14,063 nt of DNA from CAVQTK01 sp963716455 (GTDB lineage Bacteria > Pseudomonadota > Gammaproteobacteria > Coxiellales > Coxiellaceae): the NCBI GenBank assembly GCA_963716455.1, contig CAVQTK010000006.1, positions 1 to 14,063 on the forward strand. Direction: 5' to 3'. Numbering within the stretch: the first letter of the stretch is position 1; each line of letters starts with the position of its first letter. Both the position numbers and the translations under genes were made by a program. Below, piece by piece: positions 1 to 6,629 of this stretch. The notes under the pieces are model-generated. The model had not been told where the DNA came from. It searched no databases and saw nothing but the letters and a program-made list of their open reading frames with translations.

Positions 1-5
1 TACAC

Positions 6-151
6 TAGACTTCTTTCCAAACTTCGTCTTTTTGGCCTACTGCTGCGTTGTGTTGTTTTCTCCGGTGCTCATTTACTCTCATGTAAACTCCGCTCCTCGA
101 AATCAACACGCCTTGCATTAGACCAAAATACTGGGTTTGGAAAGAAGTCTA
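6..151. repeat. Long imperfect palindrome (MITE/REP-like), 17-bp perfect arms
   Basis: The 17-base arm at 6-22 (TAGACTTCTTTCCAAAC) is the exact reverse complement of 135-151. Pairing continues inward with gaps: 30-43 against 115-128 matches at 12 of 14 positions, and the centre is TTTAC-6 nt-GTAAA at 72-87. The whole 146-bp unit can fold into one long interrupted hairpin. It encodes no transposase, so it resembles a non-autonomous palindromic element. From memory the core is like a repeat type scattered in many bacterial genomes, but I cannot check that. Its right arm and stop codon form the 3' end of the ankyrin gene. Copy number in the genome is unknown. Confidence 0.8.
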
Positions 152-2229
152 CTAGCTATTGCTTTAGGTTCTGATGTTTTTTTGGGCAAATGTGAATTTG
201 ATAAAGTATAAGCATTTCCAGCAGTTCCTTTAGAAGTCGGTCGGTACTTTTCAAAAATGGCTTGAATTGAGGGGCCAGAGTATTGCAAGTAATGCCATAC
301 GGTTTTACCCTTCGCGTCACGGATAGTCAAATCTGGCTTATGTTCTAGTAAATACTTAATCATCTCTACCCTACCCATTTCCACTGCAACCATTAATGGG
401 GTCTTTTTTTGCTCTCCTGGTTGGTTGATATCAACATGCCAAGTTTCAATAAATGATTGGACTAAGCCTAATTTATTACAAGCTACAGCCTGATTTAGAA
501 AAGTATTTTTGTCTTCCAAAGGTTGATTTAAAACGTCAGGATGAATTTTTATAATACGATTCCAATTTTCTGGGTTTTCTATCTTCGAAGTAAAGAATTG
601 TCTCAATACATTAATAGCCGCTGATAGATCAAGAGTAGCGCCTTTTTCTTGTAATAACGAAATAATATTTTCTTTACCATGCAAAAAAGCTACAGTTAAA
701 GTTTCATTTAAGGTTGCAATGGAGTGAGGATATTCAAACAAGATATCAAAGATTTCATCACAATCTTCATGTACTGCAATAGCTATTGGAGAATTGCCAT
801 AATCATCTTTTTTATTCGGATCGGCTTTGTATTCTTCAAGCAACACTATAACTATTTCTACAGATTTACATCTAATAGCTAAGGTCAAAGGGGTGTCACC
901 TACATCTAATGAATCATCTCCATCATCAAATTTTTCTACAGCGTTAATATCGGAAATTTTTTTAATAACCGATTTAGCGATTTCAGGATGGTACTTTATT
1001 GCTAACTCTAAATTGGCTTTAATCGGCGGGGCATGATTAAATAACAGTTTTATTAAAATATCATTGCCAGTACCTAGTGCCACTTTAAGAATATCTGTAC
1101 TTACCTCAGCGCCATTTTCAACGAGTAATTTAACACAATCAAGATATTGTTCTTGGACCGCAATATCTAATGGAGTTTTTACTTGACCTTTATTTAAAAA
1201 TTTTATTAGAAGAGAAGAACTCGTTTTTTCTTCTTTCTCTTCTCCATCTTCATGTCTAAAATAATTAATAAATTCTCTAATAACCTGAGGCTTATTGTTA
1301 CTTACCGCAAGAATTAATGGTGTTACTCCATTTTCATTAAAAATTATTTTTTTGTTGCTGATTTTTAATAACAGTTGACAAACTTCTGCATGGCCGTACA
1401 TTGCTGCGAGGTGTAAAGCCGAAAACCCGTTGGTTTTAAAATTTAATATATTGTTTAAATCTAAATGGTCACTTTCATTTATGTAATCAATTAAGGTAGA
1501 GATAGTAATCGTATCTCCTTTTGCAGCTGCTATGGCAATTGTCAAACCAATATTAGCTCCAGCCTCAATTAAGCAATGGACGCAATCAGGGTTATTACTT
1601 TTAATTGCCAAAAAAAGTGCTGAGTTATCTGATCGATCTCGTATATCTAGATTAGGCCGAGCTTTTAATAATGTACGCATTACTCCGATATTACCTTCTT
1701 CTGCGGCAATTAAAAGGGCATTTTTGCCTTGAAAATTTTGTTTATCTACTAGATATGATTTATGAGTGGCTATCTGGTAAAAATTTAATAATTCTTCAAT
1801 TACTGTTAAATGCCTCCCTTGTGCTGCCAATATTAAAGCAGTATTTCCGTTGATGCAGTCTATTATCTTAGCTAAATTTGAGTCAGAAGGTCTTATGTCT
1901 GCAAGAAAATTTCTTACTTGATCAATCCTGCCACTTTTAGCGCCGAGCATGAAATTAGCATAAGGTTGAACTCTACTAATTAGTACACTAAAATTTGTTT
2001 TTTCTTCTTGAGTTGATTCCTCTTTCTGGGTTTCTTTTATTAGATCAAATATGGGATTGGTTTCTTTATTAATTAATAAATGTAGGAAAAGTTTGTTTTG
2101 ACATTCCTCTGGATTGTCTTGCCATTCTTTTTGGATTAAAAGATGTCTAAGTACATCTATTGGAATAGCTGGATCTTTAAAAATAGAAATGGGAGGCATA
2201 CCTAATTCACGACGAATACTTCTATGCAA
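118..2229 (-). CDS. Ankyrin-repeat protein, candidate host-interaction protein
   Basis: This 703-residue protein is built mostly of ankyrin repeats. Repeat-like units begin near residues 128, 168, 201, 231, 268, 301, 350, 379, 444, 478, 574 and 608. The clearest carry the consensus TPL..A, for example GFSALHLAAMYGHAEVCQLL at 268-287 and KTPLMVAVEMGRVEMIKYLL at 609-628. The first 120 residues are non-repeat and polar. No signal peptide or membrane helix is visible, so it is probably cytosolic or delivered to a host; ankyrin proteins are frequent type IV effectors in intracellular gammaproteobacteria, but no secretion signal can be shown here. The first possible start is TTG at 2229, after an in-frame TAA. 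An ATG at codon 11 (2199) is an alternative, and neither has a good ribosome site. The last ten residues (694-703) and the stop are encoded by the palindrome at 6-151, so the native C-terminus may have been replaced. Confidence 0.88.
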   Translation of the reverse strand: MHRSIRRELGMPPISIFKDPAIPIDVLRHLLIQKEWQDNPEECQNKLFLHLLINKETNPIFDLIKETQKEESTQEEKTNFSVLISRVQPYANFMLGAKSGRIDQVRNFLADIRPSDSNLAKIIDCINGNTALILAAQGRHLTVIEELLNFYQIATHKSYLVDKQNFQGKNALLIAAEEGNIGVMRTLLKARPNLDIRDRSDNSALFLAIKSNNPDCVHCLIEAGANIGLTIAIAAAKGDTITISTLIDYINESDHLDLNNILNFKTNGFSALHLAAMYGHAEVCQLLLKISNKKIIFNENGVTPLILAVSNNKPQVIREFINYFRHEDGEEKEEKTSSSLLIKFLNKGQVKTPLDIAVQEQYLDCVKLLVENGAEVSTDILKVALGTGNDILIKLLFNHAPPIKANLELAIKYHPEIAKSVIKKISDINAVEKFDDGDDSLDVGDTPLTLAIRCKSVEIVIVLLEEYKADPNKKDDYGNSPIAIAVHEDCDEIFDILFEYPHSIATLNETLTVAFLHGKENIISLLQEKGATLDLSAAINVLRQFFTSKIENPENWNRIIKIHPDVLNQPLEDKNTFLNQAVACNKLGLVQSFIETWHVDINQPGEQKKTPLMVAVEMGRVEMIKYLLEHKPDLTIRDAKGKTVWHYLQYSGPSIQAIFEKYRPTSKGTAGNAYTLSNSHLPKKTSEPKAIASRLLSKPSILV

Positions 2230-2266
2230 TGTATTTTATGGAGAACAATTGTTGGGTGGAAATAAA

Positions 2267-2506
2267 TCAAATTTCACTTAATTCTTTACCTTCTTTATCT
2301 TTTTTCCATGCACCGAATCCAATAATTTTTTTTCCACCTAAAGCGTATTTACTTACAAGTTGTTGATGTAGGTTTCCCCCAGTATTCTGTACATTACGTA
2401 TACCACGTTGCCTGGAAGTAAAGGACCTAAGAAATTCAGGTAGGGGTTTACCCTCTTTATCTACCTCTTTGCCTTCAGTTCCATCATCCTTTATTGCTAC
2501 TCTTAC
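2267..2506 (-). pseudogene. 3' remnant of an unidentified gene, no start codon
   Basis: Reading the minus strand from 2506 to a TGA at 2267-2269 gives 79 codons without a stop and with protein-like composition: lysine- and glycine-rich, including KPLPEFLRSFTSRQRG and GGKKIIGFGAWKKDKEG. There is no ATG, GTG or TTG start in the frame. The frame is closed by a TAA at 2507-2509, immediately next to the arm of the 182-bp palindrome that starts at 2510. The simplest reading is the C-terminal end of a gene whose 5' part was lost when that element arrived. It ends 37 bases upstream of the ankyrin gene's TTG, on the same strand. I do not recognise the family, and it could still be a chance open frame. 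Confidence 0.45.
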
Positions 2507-2509
2507 TTA

Positions 2510-2691
2510 AACCTAAATTCTGCAGTTGCCTCCTACTGCGAAGACCTATTGCACAGAATCTTGAGACTTTTTTGTGAATTTTTTCCTTCACCGGACGGGG
2601 GAGTACGGCTTCAGGAAAAAATCCCCAAAAAATCCTCAATCTTCAGCGCACTAGGTCTTCTCGCTACGGTGGTAACTGCAGAATTTAGGTT
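2510..2691. repeat. 182-bp imperfect palindrome with 21-bp inverted arms
   Basis: The arm 2510-2530 (AACCTAAATTCTGCAGTTGC plus C) pairs with 2671-2691 at 20 of 21 positions. Inward pairing goes on almost to the centre: GAAGACCTA near 2540 matches TAGGTCTTC at 2652-2660, and ATTTTTTCCT faces AGGAAAAAAT on either side of a GC-rich apex near 2600. It carries no open frame of note. The sequence differs from the palindrome at 6-151, so it is a separate family. A clean target duplication could not be identified. It is probably a non-autonomous palindromic element. Confidence 0.83.
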
Positions 2692-2818
2692 AAATCATTT
2701 TTATTTTTAGGTGTTTTATATTCAAAAATTAGTATAAGTCATGATTATTAAAAGAATATTAATAATGGGGGAACCAGATGTTTTCGCATGTGAAATGAGT
2801 TCGTGGTGATGAGACTCA
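2692..2818. other. AT-rich spacer without a recognisable gene
   Basis: Nothing codes here beyond a 22-codon plus-strand frame starting at 2741, which has no ribosome site and which I do not accept as a gene. The only structure is an 8-bp perfect inverted repeat, ATTATTAA at 2744-2751 against TTAATAAT at 2759-2766, with a 7-nt loop. Confidence 0.4.
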
Positions 2819-2886
2819 GTCATTGCCAGGAGCGTGCAATCCAGAAAAGTTAGAAAAAACGGAGGTTGTTTCTCCCGGATTGCTTC
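2819..2886. repeat. REP-like inverted repeat downstream of serS
   Basis: The segment reads TCATTGCCAGGAGCG then GCAATCCAG on one side and CCGGATTGCTTC on the other. GCAATCC at 2836-2842 pairs with GGATTGC at 2877-2883. From memory this resembles a degenerate copy of the widespread CATTGCGAGGAGC...GCAATCC repeat type found between genes in many bacteria. Identity to that family cannot be confirmed here. The serS terminator hairpin lies inside it. Confidence 0.45.
2853..2878 (-). terminator. Candidate Rho-independent terminator of the ftsK-serS run
   Basis: On the minus strand, 18 bases past the serS stop, the sequence CGGGAG-AAACAAC-CTCCG forms a short GC stem with one bulged G, followed by TTTTTT. 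Position, stem and U-tract all fit an intrinsic terminator for the operon that ends with serS. The stem is short, so efficiency is uncertain; the outer REP-like arms could strengthen it. Confidence 0.55.
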
Positions 2887-2895
2887 TTATAGAAA

Positions 2896-4170
2896 TTAGG
2901 GTTTGATATAAGATTCATGCATATAGTCTTGCAATACTTTAGGAATACGAATTCCGCCCTGCTTATCTTGATAGTTTTCCATTATCGCCACCAAAGTACG
3001 ACCAATAGCCAATCCCGAGCCATTAAGTGTATGGAGAAGTTCAGGTTTGGCAGTTTGATTTTCTCGCCAGCGTGCTTGCATGCGCCGAGCTTGAAAATCG
3101 GTGCAATTACTGCAGGAAGAAATTTCTCGATAACAATTTTGTCCAGGTAACCATACCTCTAAGTCATAAGTTTTAGCAGCCTGAAATCCTGTGTCACCGG
3201 TGCAAAGGAGTATAACTCGGTAAGGCAATTCTAACTCTTGCAATACCCGTTCCGCATGGGAAGTTAACTCTTCTAAAGCGACATAAGAAGATTCGGGTTT
3301 AACTAATTGGACTAATTCTACTTTCTCAAACTGATGCTGACGAATCATACCTCGGGTATCTTTTCCATAAGAACCTGCTTCACTACGAAAACAGGGAGTA
3401 TGGGCGACTAATTTCAATGGGAGTTGGCTAGCAGTAAAAATCTGTTCCCTGGCTAAGTTAGTTAAGGGCACTTCGGCAGTGGGTATTAAGTGTAGATCTT
3501 TCTCTCCGGTTAAATGAAAATGATCTTCTTTAAATTTAGGAAGTTGGCCGGTTCCATAAAGAGCTTCAGAATGCACTAAATAGGGTACGTACACTTCCTG
3601 GTAATTATGTTGTTGGGTATGCATATCCAGCATGAATTGTGCTAAAGCACGATGTAAGCGAGCTAAGGGCCCTCGCATTACCACAAATCGAGAACCGGAA
3701 AGTTTAGCTGCGCTTTCAAAATCTAGAAGTCCGAGATTCTCCCCTAATGCCACATGATCTTTGATTGCAAAATCAAACTTTGGTGGTTTTCCCCAACGTC
3801 TTACTTCCCGATTATTTAGTTCACTGGTTCCATCAGGAACAGAATCATGCAAAATATTAGGCAATTGTAGTTGAAAGTCTAATAATTGCTGCTGAACCAT
3901 CTCCAGCTGATTTTCTTGCTCACGCAACTCATCTCCTAAATGAGCTACTTTTTCTAAAAGGGGTGCTACTTCTTCTCCCCTTGATTTAGCAAGGCCAACA
4001 GCTTTAGAAATTTGATTGCGCTGCGTTTGCAAATTTTGGGTTTTTAACTGGAGATCATGTCTTTTTGCTTCGAGATTAGAAAAAGTAGCGGTATCAAAGA
4101 CATAACCTCGGCGAGCCAATTGTGCAGCTATAATTTGAAGATTTTGTCGCAATTGCTTTGGATCTAACAT
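2896..4170 (-). CDS. serS: Seryl-tRNA synthetase
   Basis: SerS is a cytosolic class II aminoacyl-tRNA synthetase that charges tRNA-Ser (and tRNA-Sec where present) with serine. The 424 residues are close to the E. coli length of 430. Residues 30-105 form the charged N-terminal coiled-coil arm that grips the long variable arm of the tRNA. The catalytic core shows TAEVPLTN at 231-238, motif 2 around TPCFRSEAGSYGKDTRG at 258-274 continuing to QHQFEKVE, and motif 3 GSGLAIGRTLVAIMENYQ at 384-401. All expected key residues are present, so it should be active. The ATG at 4170 has AAAGAG upstream and lies 15 nt after crcB, so the two are probably co-transcribed. It is the last gene of the run and is followed by a terminator-like hairpin. 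Confidence 0.97.
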   Translation of the reverse strand: MLDPKQLRQNLQIIAAQLARRGYVFDTATFSNLEAKRHDLQLKTQNLQTQRNQISKAVGLAKSRGEEVAPLLEKVAHLGDELREQENQLEMVQQQLLDFQLQLPNILHDSVPDGTSELNNREVRRWGKPPKFDFAIKDHVALGENLGLLDFESAAKLSGSRFVVMRGPLARLHRALAQFMLDMHTQQHNYQEVYVPYLVHSEALYGTGQLPKFKEDHFHLTGEKDLHLIPTAEVPLTNLAREQIFTASQLPLKLVAHTPCFRSEAGSYGKDTRGMIRQHQFEKVELVQLVKPESSYVALEELTSHAERVLQELELPYRVILLCTGDTGFQAAKTYDLEVWLPGQNCYREISSCSNCTDFQARRMQARWRENQTAKPELLHTLNGSGLAIGRTLVAIMENYQDKQGGIRIPKVLQDYMHESYIKP

Positions 4171-4185
4171 ATTTTTCTCTTTATA

Positions 4186-4581
4186 TTACAAAATAATACG
4201 TGCTAATGTTAAACCAAAAGCCGTTGCCAGGATACACCCAACTAAGCTCAACAGAATATAAATTGTCATAGCACCAAAAGCTCCTGACTGAAACAATGTT
4301 AAAGCATCTATGCTAAAGCTAGAAAATGTAGTGAATCCGCCTAACAGACCTAAGAATATTCCTGCTCGCCAAAAAGCACTAATATCAAAACGCTCCACTA
4401 AAATGCCAAATAAAATTCCCATTAAAAAACATCCTATCAGGTTAACTGACAAAATTCCCCAAGGAAAATATTCTGTTTTTGTCCGTTCTTGAACCCAACT
4501 GGAAAGACCAAAGCGTAACAATGAACCAATACTGCCACCGACTGCTATGCCAATAATTTCTTTCAAGAGCGTACTATTCAT
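4186..4581 (-). CDS. crcB: Fluoride channel CrcB/Fluc
   Basis: This 131-residue, four-helix membrane protein belongs to the CrcB/Fluc family, which forms dual-topology dimers in the inner membrane and lets fluoride leave the cell. Helices lie at about 6-24, 42-62, 70-98 and 103-128. Family signatures visible are GGSIGSLLRF at 15-24, the polar NLIG at 47-50 and GGFTTFSSFS at 81-90, which carries the conserved phenylalanines of the anion path and the central sodium-site loop. The ATG lies inside the end of rarA, with an 8-nt overlap, which suggests translational coupling. No fluoride riboswitch is seen, as expected for a gene embedded in an operon. E. coli has no crcB between rarA and serS, so it appears to be an addition to the block. 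Confidence 0.95.
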   Translation of the reverse strand: MNSTLLKEIIGIAVGGSIGSLLRFGLSSWVQERTKTEYFPWGILSVNLIGCFLMGILFGILVERFDISAFWRAGIFLGLLGGFTTFSSFSIDALTLFQSGAFGAMTIYILLSLVGCILATAFGLTLARIIL

Positions 4582-5905
4582 TTTTAAACGATTTCCTAGC
4601 TTGTTGTTTTAGTTGATTGAGGTGTAGTAATTTTTCTTTTATTTTAATTTCTATTCCTCGATCCACTGGATAGTAGTATTGTTTCTCTGGCATTGCATCT
4701 GGAAAATAATGCTCACCGGCGGCATAGGCTTCGGGTTCCAGATGTGAGTAACGATACCCTTTGCCATATTCTAATTCACGCATTAATTTAGTGGGAGCAT
4801 TGCGCAATCTAAGGGGAACTTCTAAACTGCCATATTTTTTGGCGTCTTCCATGGCGGCATGAAAAGCATTATAAGCAGCATTACTTTTTGCGGCGCAAGC
4901 TAAAAATATTACTGCTTGTGCTAGGGCAAGTTCTCCTTCCGGTGAACCTAGTCTTTCATAGGTTTGCCAGGCTGTTAAAGCTAAAGATAAGGCGCGAGGA
5001 TCAGCATTGCCGATATCTTCGCTGGCCATACGCAACATACGCCTTCCAATATATTCTGGATCACAACCCCCATCAAGCATGCGGGTAAACCAGTAAAGAG
5101 CGGCATCTGGATCTGAACCCCGGACTGCTTTGTGCAGCGCAGAAATTTGATCATAAAAATATTCACCTTGTTTATCAAAGCGTCGCACACCCTCACGTAA
5201 TAGCTCATTAATGGTATTTTCGTCAATAATTTCTTGTCCTTTTTTCAGCTGGGCAAAATCAGCTGCTATCTCTAATATATTTAGGCACTGACGTGCATCT
5301 CCATCGGCAAATTGAACTATCTTTAATTGTAATTCTGGGGCCAATAGTAAATGACGTTTTCCTAAACCTCGCTCAGTGTCAGTAAGCGCATTATGTAGAA
5401 TTGTTAATAAATCCTCAGTTGACAGTGGTTTTAAAACATATACTCGCATTCGTGATAATAACGCATTGTTTAATGCAAAAGAGGGATTTTCTGTAGTTGC
5501 ACCAATCAAAATAATAGTGCCTTGCTCCACATGTGGCAAAAAAGCATCTTGTTGAGCTTTATTGAAACGGTGTACTTCGTCAACGAATAATATAGTTATC
5601 TTATGCTCTTGTTTTTTTACTATATGAGCTCGATTAACCACTTCACGGATATCTTTTACGCCGGCCAGTACTGCGGAAAGACGTTCAAAATGGCTTTCGC
5701 AGCTTTGGGCAATTAATTCAGCCAGCGCAGTTTTTCCTGTTCCTGGGGAGCCCCAAAGTATCATTGAATGAGGATGGCTTTGAGTAATAGCTTGATAAAG
5801 GGGTTTACCTTTAGATAGTAAATGAGTTTGACCCACGAATTCAGTTATAATTCGAGGTCGCATGCGCCTAGCTAAAGGAACAGTGGGATCCGTTTCGGGT
5901 AACAC
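4574..5905 (-). CDS. rarA: Replication-associated recombination protein A, AAA+ ATPase
   Basis: RarA (MgsA) is a clamp-loader-like AAA+ ATPase that acts at stalled replication forks and single-strand DNA ends. The 443 residues match the family's usual length. Visible motifs are Walker A GSPGTGKT at 52-59, Walker B ILFVDEVHRF at 105-114, sensor 1 GATTENPSF at 135-143 and the arginine-finger segment LLSRMRVY at 149-156. The C-terminal tetramerisation region ends with the typical EYGKGYRYSHLEPEAYAAGE. The start is GTG at 5905; an in-frame TAA sits directly before it, so no earlier start is possible, and AGGG lies 8 nt upstream. A 100-nt gap separates it from lolA, the largest gap in the run, so it may also have its own promoter. 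Its end overlaps crcB. Confidence 0.97.
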   Translation of the reverse strand: MLPETDPTVPLARRMRPRIITEFVGQTHLLSKGKPLYQAITQSHPHSMILWGSPGTGKTALAELIAQSCESHFERLSAVLAGVKDIREVVNRAHIVKKQEHKITILFVDEVHRFNKAQQDAFLPHVEQGTIILIGATTENPSFALNNALLSRMRVYVLKPLSTEDLLTILHNALTDTERGLGKRHLLLAPELQLKIVQFADGDARQCLNILEIAADFAQLKKGQEIIDENTINELLREGVRRFDKQGEYFYDQISALHKAVRGSDPDAALYWFTRMLDGGCDPEYIGRRMLRMASEDIGNADPRALSLALTAWQTYERLGSPEGELALAQAVIFLACAAKSNAAYNAFHAAMEDAKKYGSLEVPLRLRNAPTKLMRELEYGKGYRYSHLEPEAYAAGEHYFPDAMPEKQYYYPVDRGIEIKIKEKLLHLNQLKQQARKSFKNE

Positions 5906-5976
5906 TTAGTTTACCCTGTTTAGATCTGCATATATGTTACGCTTGTTCATCAGTTTTAAACTATCTCATATCTAGG

Positions 5977-5999
5977 CGCTGTGGTGAGCTTTTACAGCG
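5977..5999. other. Small hairpin between lolA and rarA
   Basis: CGCTGT at 5977-5982 pairs perfectly with ACAGCG at 5994-5999 across an 11-nt loop. It falls just after the lolA stop on the transcribed minus strand. No U-tract follows, so it is not a standard intrinsic terminator. It might protect mRNA ends or reduce read-through; chance is also possible. Confidence 0.35.
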
Positions 6000-6005
6000 A
6001 CTCTG

Positions 6006-6626
6006 TTACTGACGTAACACATCAACACCTTGTGGAGTTCTAAAATTAAAAAGTTGTGGACTTAATGGAGTATTCACTTGAATATTATGAAAATGGAATA
6101 TATTTGTTTGATTCAGTTGGTTAATTATTTTTAATCCTGTCAACTGATTTTGCTTGAATTGCATATATGCAGAATGAAAGCCACCATTTGCTTGTTTGGG
6201 TACTAGCTTAAACCAACCATCTGCTTCTTGAGTTACAACAAACTTTCTGGCTAAATCTGTGGCAGGACTGGTTAATAGTTCTCCTGGGTTAAAACCATGT
6301 TTTGTTAATGATTGTTGGGTTGCTTGCTTTAAGCTTACATCATAAATCCAAACTGAATTTCCGTTCGCAATAACAATTTGCGGATAAGGATGTTTGGTTT
6401 CCCAGCGAAAACGCCCTGGCCGTAACATAAAAACTTGACCATCACTTCTTTGTAGGACCCGATTTTTTTCACCGTAATTGACTTGGGAAAAATTAGCCTT
6501 ATAGCTTTTATAGTTGTTGAGTAATCTTGTTAGATTCTCTTCTGCTGAAGCAATTGCCACATTTGCTAGGGCTTGAAAAACAAATACTATTCCTATTCCC
6601 AAAAAAATAAATGAATTTTTTTTCAT
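6006..6626 (-). CDS. lolA: Outer-membrane lipoprotein carrier protein LolA
   Basis: LolA is the periplasmic chaperone that takes lipoproteins from the LolCDE complex in the inner membrane and passes them to LolB on the outer membrane. The 206-residue precursor starts with a clear Sec signal peptide: KK at 2-3, a hydrophobic core at 6-22, and a likely signal-peptidase-I cut after ASA at 26-28. The mature part carries the family pattern LTRLLNNYKSYKANFSQV, then GQVFMLRPGRFRWE and PYPQIVIANGNSVWIYD, which build the open beta-barrel for acyl chains. The ATG at 6626 has a strong AGGAGGT site 7 nt upstream, lying within the last codons of ftsK; the genes are 3 nt apart, so they are translated from one message. 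The position after ftsK matches E. coli. Confidence 0.96.
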   Translation of the reverse strand: MKKNSFIFLGIGIVFVFQALANVAIASAEENLTRLLNNYKSYKANFSQVNYGEKNRVLQRSDGQVFMLRPGRFRWETKHPYPQIVIANGNSVWIYDVSLKQATQQSLTKHGFNPGELLTSPATDLARKFVVTQEADGWFKLVPKQANGGFHSAYMQFKQNQLTGLKIINQLNQTNIFHFHNIQVNTPLSPQLFNFRTPQGVDVLRQ

Positions 6627-6629
6627 AAC

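Noticed and set aside
827..1853. Short plus-strand open frames of 60-69 codons opposite the ankyrin gene
   Set aside because: They mirror the repeats of the minus-strand gene, have no ribosome sites and show no protein-like domains.
2741..2809. 22-codon plus-strand frame (MIIKRILIMGEPDVF...)
   Set aside because: It is too short, has no ribosome site and overlaps an AT-rich hairpin.
5977..5999. Intrinsic terminator for lolA
   Set aside because: The stem is perfect but only 6 bp with an 11-nt loop, and no U-tract follows, so it is listed only as a hairpin.
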